Assembly: GCA_965205225.1 (NCBI GenBank)
Contig: CBDBFZ010000003.1
Span: 2,073,171-2,137,170 of the forward strand
Source: Litorimonas sp965205225
GTDB taxonomy: Bacteria > Pseudomonadota > Alphaproteobacteria > Caulobacterales > Maricaulaceae
DNA: 64,000 nucleotides
Reading direction: 5' to 3'
Both the position numbers and the translations under genes were made by a program. Each line of letters begins with the position of its first letter. Within the stretch, counting starts at the first letter, position 1. The notes beneath the pieces are model-generated. The model ran no database searches. It was not told the origin of the DNA and saw only the letters and a program-made list of their open reading frames with translations. Below, in pieces: positions 61,191 through 64,000 of the stretch.

Positions 61191-62510
61191 GGACACCTCG
61201 AAGAACGGGGTTTTTGGGCCAGTATAGAGGCGAATTTTATAGTCGGCTCTCAGGTCAGGCTTCATAGAGTGACGAATGCGTGTCCACAGGCATATTTTGG
61301 CATGATTTTGGCCCGCATAAGCGGGGGGATCCGGATTTTGAACAGAATCAGGCTATGGGCTGTCGTCGCTCATGGAAAACGAGGCGGCGGAAGTTGTAGC
61401 TTAGCTTGGCCATGGTGATCCGGCCAGCGGCCCTGGCCGATTGAGCGCCTGGCCGATTGAGCGGATCGTGATCGCCATCGGCCCTTTCTCATATCCGAAC
61501 ACATGTTCAACACAGGCACGGATGGAGGAGCGGGTCGCATTGCCGCGCCGAATGTGCTTTGCCATCGGTTTACCGCGGGGCTTCTTTCGATGGATGTTTG
61601 AACGATAGCCCTGCGCTTTCAGTCAGGCTTCGTTTCTGGCTGAGCGATAAGCTGTGTCCGCCCAAACAGACTTTGAGCTGTTGGTGGCATCCAGAACCGA
61701 TGCCAGTTCGTGCCCATCATAGCGGGCCGCATGGGTACAGGTCTCTCCCCGAACAAAGCGCCATTTCCGGTCAATACTGATATGGTTCTTGTACCCAAAG
61801 TGAGGGATGGAAATGTCGACAAGGCCTGCGTCCTGTTCCCCTTCTGCGGTCTTTCGCGCCCTGGAATAGCTGACCACCGCTCGTGCGTCGGTGTCTTTCT
61901 GTGCGGCCCTGGCAGGATCATCAGGCCAGATAGCGGACGCGCTTTCACCCGCCCTGGCCCGCTCTTTCTCTTCTTTCCTCATTCGTTGGCGCGACGCTGA
62001 CACCAAAGTGGCATCCACGATCTGACCTCCCGTGGGTTTGTAGCCGCGCTTGCAGAGTTGCTCTTCAAAAGCGGCAAACAGAGATTTGAAAGCACCAGAC
62101 TGGGTCAGCTTTTCACGGAACAGCCAAATCGTCTTTTGGTCCGGGGTCGGTTCACCGATCTCAAACCTCAGAAACCGCAACCAACTTAAACGATCCCGGA
62201 TCAGAAATTCCATCCGTTCATCACTCAGATTGTGCATCGACGCCAGAACAAGCACCTTGAACATCGTGACCGGATCATAGGGTGGCCGACCGCCCTTGGC
62301 GCGAACCCCATAACAAAGGGCTTCCATCAGAACAGTTCGGAAAGCCTCAAAGTCCACATGACGCTCCAGCGCTTCAAGCGGATCACCTGTCGCCGATAAG
62401 CGAGCAAGATGATCCGACAAGTCAAACAATCCAGGCGCGTGCATCATAAAATCCTCCCAAAACCAGTAAATCAGATCACACAACAAAATGCATGGTTCTT
62501 AGAGGCCTCC
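61191..62510 (-). mobile_element. IS-2 copy 6, complete ends, unequal flanks
   Basis: Both ends are present (1320 bp), but the flanks are AGGT on the left and ATCT on the right, so no target duplication is visible. A deletion or an exchange with another copy is likely. Confidence 0.9.
61348..62447 (-). pseudogene. IS5 family transposase (IS-2 copy 6), nonsense codon and frameshift
   Basis: The frame is normal to DTAYRSARNEA, where the next codon TGG is changed to TGA (61623-61625). The 11-bp duplication near 61450 breaks the tail. It lacks the 15-bp REKLTQ duplication, like copies 2 and 3. Confidence 0.87.
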
Positions 62511-62552
62511 ATCTTAGTTAACATTAAGACAGTACACTGAAGAGTTACTCTA
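62511..62552. other. 42-bp spacer between IS-2 copy 6 and IS-1 copy 4
   Basis: The spacer is short and AT-rich, with no feature. It includes gttaacattaag and a partial IS-1-like tgaagagtta string. Confidence 0.3.
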
Positions 62553-63413
62553 GGCTGTAGTGAAGAGTTAACTTTTATTTTCTATAATGTTCCTTCATTT
62601 TGTCAGGAGCGCACATATGTCTGGTTATCAGGAACTTACGGATGAACAATGGAGCCGTTTAAAGCCTTATTTGCCTTATGGGAGCACAGGGAAACCGGGT
62701 CGCAACGCCAATAACAGGCTTTTCATTGATGCTTTGTTGTGGATGGCCCGTTCGGGCGGGCGTTGGCGCGATTTACCCGAACGGTTCGGGCGTTTTGACA
62801 GTGTCAAACGGCGTTATTATCTCTGGGTTGAGGCCGGGGTTTTAGAAGATGTCTTTAAGGCCTTGCGCACCCACGCTGATCAAGAGTGGCTGATGATGGA
62901 TGCCACAATTGTGCGGGCGCATGCCCAATCGGCCGGGGCGCGGCATAAAAAAGGGGGCCTGATGCCCACGCATTGGGGCGTTCCAGGGGGGACGTTCCAA
63001 GGGCGGCTTGACGACAAAAATACATGGGCTGACAGATGCATTGGGTTTAGCTCTGCGCCTGATAGCAACGGGCGGGCATTGTAGCGAAATGACGCAAGCC
63101 GCCGCCTTATTGGCAGGGTTTAAGGCGGATCATGTCTTGGCGGATAAGGGCTATGATGGCCGGTGCGTTATAGACGCGGTGAATGAGAGCGGGGCTATGC
63201 CCGTTATTCCGTCCCGGAAAAATGCGCGCAAGCCAAGGCAAACTGATATGGCTTTGTATAAGGAACGTAATATTGTCGAGCGTTTCTTTGGCTATCTCAA
63301 ACAGTTCCGGCGTGTGGCTACGCGATATGACAAGCATATCCAAAACTATATGGGCTTCGTCTATATCGCAGCTATCAAGATCTGGCTCAAATAATTAATG
63401 CTTCTCTACGACC
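62553..63413 (+). mobile_element. IS-1 copy 4, complete ends
   Basis: The element is 861 bp with TA on both sides. It resembles copy 3 in having the extra GVPGG region, but with one G fewer in the G-run at about 62989-62994 (six instead of seven). Confidence 0.92.
62617..63394 (+). pseudogene. IS-1 transposase (copy 4), extra frame break
   Basis: Frame 1 (62617-63084) reads past the usual end as GVPGGTFQGRLDDKNTWADR because of the missing G, and frame 2 opens only at 63008 (MTTKIHGLTDALG). A single -1 slip at the A6G5 run would hit a stop, so this copy needs a second correction and is probably inactive by itself. Confidence 0.78.
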
Positions 63414-63414
63414 T

Positions 63415-63434
63415 AACCTCTTTTTCAAGAGGTT
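63415..63434. repeat. Perfect 8-bp hairpin after the phage-like gene
   Basis: aacctctt and aagaggtt enclose tttc. Read on the minus strand it follows the stop of the phage-like gene by about 18 bases and could end its transcript, although IS-1 copy 4 then follows directly. Confidence 0.5.
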
Positions 63435-63452
63435 AGAGTAAAATTGGTAGGC

Positions 63453-63965
63453 TTAGAGTCTAAACGCATTAAAGCGTTCTGTAGCCCGTTCTTCATGGGT
63501 CTTACGAGTCTTTTTAGTCTCAGCAGACTCATCAGCAACTCTACGGATTTCCAAACCAAATCCAATAAAGTCCTTCTTGGTCTTGATAGCCTTGATCTGT
63601 TTTTCACTAAGTCCCTTTGTCTACTCAAGAGTAAGAGTTTCATGGGAGTCAGGCAGATCATTATAGCCAGGTGCCATAATATAAGCCTCACCAAATTGAA
63701 GTCTTTGACCAATAGAATGAAGTTGATTAATAACAACATTACTAAGGGCATCAACCTCATTGAACTCTTCACTAGATGTCGCAGTCTTATTGCTAGTATT
63801 GAGGAATTTCAATGGTTTACAAAAGCCAATCTGGGTGACTTTGCCTTCACCAATAAGGACGGTATTCACCCAATGGTCAGAGCGTTCATACTCCCGGTTA
63901 CCATTAGCATCATTATTAAAGCGTCTAGCACCAGTGGTATCGCTAGTTATAAAAGTTAGGGTCAT
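63453..63965 (-). pseudogene. AT-rich phage-like gene with in-frame TAG
   Basis: The frame reads MTLTFITSDTTGARRFNNDA, YERSDHWVNTVLIGEGK, QLHSIGQRLQFGEAYIMAPG and LPDSHETLTLE, a TAG at 63621-63623, then TKGLSEKQIKAIKTKKDFIG ... ERFNAFRL and TAA (63453). The two parts are in the same phase, total 169 residues. The first ATG lies inside the terminal GGGTCAT of an IS1595 copy, so the true N-terminus has been cut off. Codon use is much richer in A and T than in host genes, so it is foreign, perhaps phage or plasmid. The family is not recognised. Confidence 0.5.
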
Positions 63966-64000
63966 GCCTAGTTGATTGGCTCCGCATAGGATCTAAGTCA
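63959..64000 (+). mobile_element. Start of a second IS1595-family copy (window edge)
   Basis: From gggtcatgcc the 42 bases match the transposase-start end of the element at 38432-39162 (read from its right end inward), with one difference. The copy continues beyond the window, with its transposase reading rightward. Confidence 0.88.

Noticed and set aside
61191..62510. Simple target duplication for IS-2 copy 6
   Set aside because: The flanks AGGT and ATCT differ, so a clean insertion is not supported.

Overview
The window looks like a chromosome segment of a stalked or budding marine-type alphaproteobacterium (Caulobacterales, Maricaulales or Hyphomonadaceae-like). The support is a gcrA cell-cycle regulator gene, an ffs / dnaX / ybaB order, long rhizobial-type dCTP deaminase, a Caulobacter-style TonB receptor, and two lipoprotein peptidases of the kind common in these groups. 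The lineage is inferred from gene content only. The dominant property of the window is insertion-sequence (IS) overload: roughly a third is IS or IS debris, and many host genes are broken or end at an IS.

Layout. 1-11.3 kb is mostly host genes: ybaB, dnaX, ffs (4.5S RNA), a dead tlyA, aspS, rlmN, apaG, a long dcd-type deaminase, a radical SAM protein and a dead BtuD/FecE-like ATPase. 11.3-15.7 kb holds the first ankyrin cassette, the only intact-looking IS-2 transposase and a graveyard of fragments (IS3, lipoprotein, SGNH hydrolase, CpaE-like ATPase). 15.7-24.6 kb is host again: a cation/proton antiporter, an SDR protein, a TPR protein, a dead VOC gene, dipeptidyl peptidase IV and trkH. 24.6-35.2 kb is an IS island with a single possible cargo gene, a four-helix membrane protein. 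35.2-38.4 kb is a TonB-dependent receptor preceded by 14-bp tandem repeats. 38.4-41.1 kb is an IS-1 copy with an IS1595 element and an IS-2 copy nested in it. 41.1-46.5 kb carries holC, pepA, lptF, lptG and hslV. 46.5-50.1 kb has a dead IS630 element, the second and larger ankyrin cassette and the tail of an ECF sigma factor. 50.2-60.6 kb has a TonB-C-domain protein, initiator tRNA-Met, broken nth-like and aquaporin genes, an IS1182 element, gamma-glutamyltransferase, a histidine kinase, gcrA, an ABC-2 permease and argD. 60.6-64 kb is IS again, with an AT-rich, phage-like gene remnant and the start of a second IS1595 copy.

IS names used here. IS-1 is an IS5-family element of the IS427 type (about 850 bp, two overlapping frames, ends GGTCGTAGTGAAGAATTAA-like, TA repeated at both ends). 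IS-2 is an IS5-family element of the IS5 type (about 1325 bp, 4-bp target repeats). IS3-E, IS3-F and IS3-G are three distinct IS3-family elements. One IS1595-family, one IS1182-family and one degenerate IS630-family element are also present.

How it fits together. Conserved neighbourhoods are cut exactly where ISs sit: recR is not after ybaB, an IS lies between ffs and dnaX, lptD is not after lptG, hslU is not next to hslV, and argF is not after argD. This suggests IS-mediated rearrangement of the chromosome. Surviving envelope genes (TonB receptor, DPP IV and GGT lipoproteins, PepA, LptFG) suggest a Gram-negative cell that feeds on peptides. The least explained features are the two ankyrin cassettes, which share about 200 bp of leader and an identical C-terminal cap but differ in repeat number (7 versus 18), and the tandem repeats in front of the TonB receptor.
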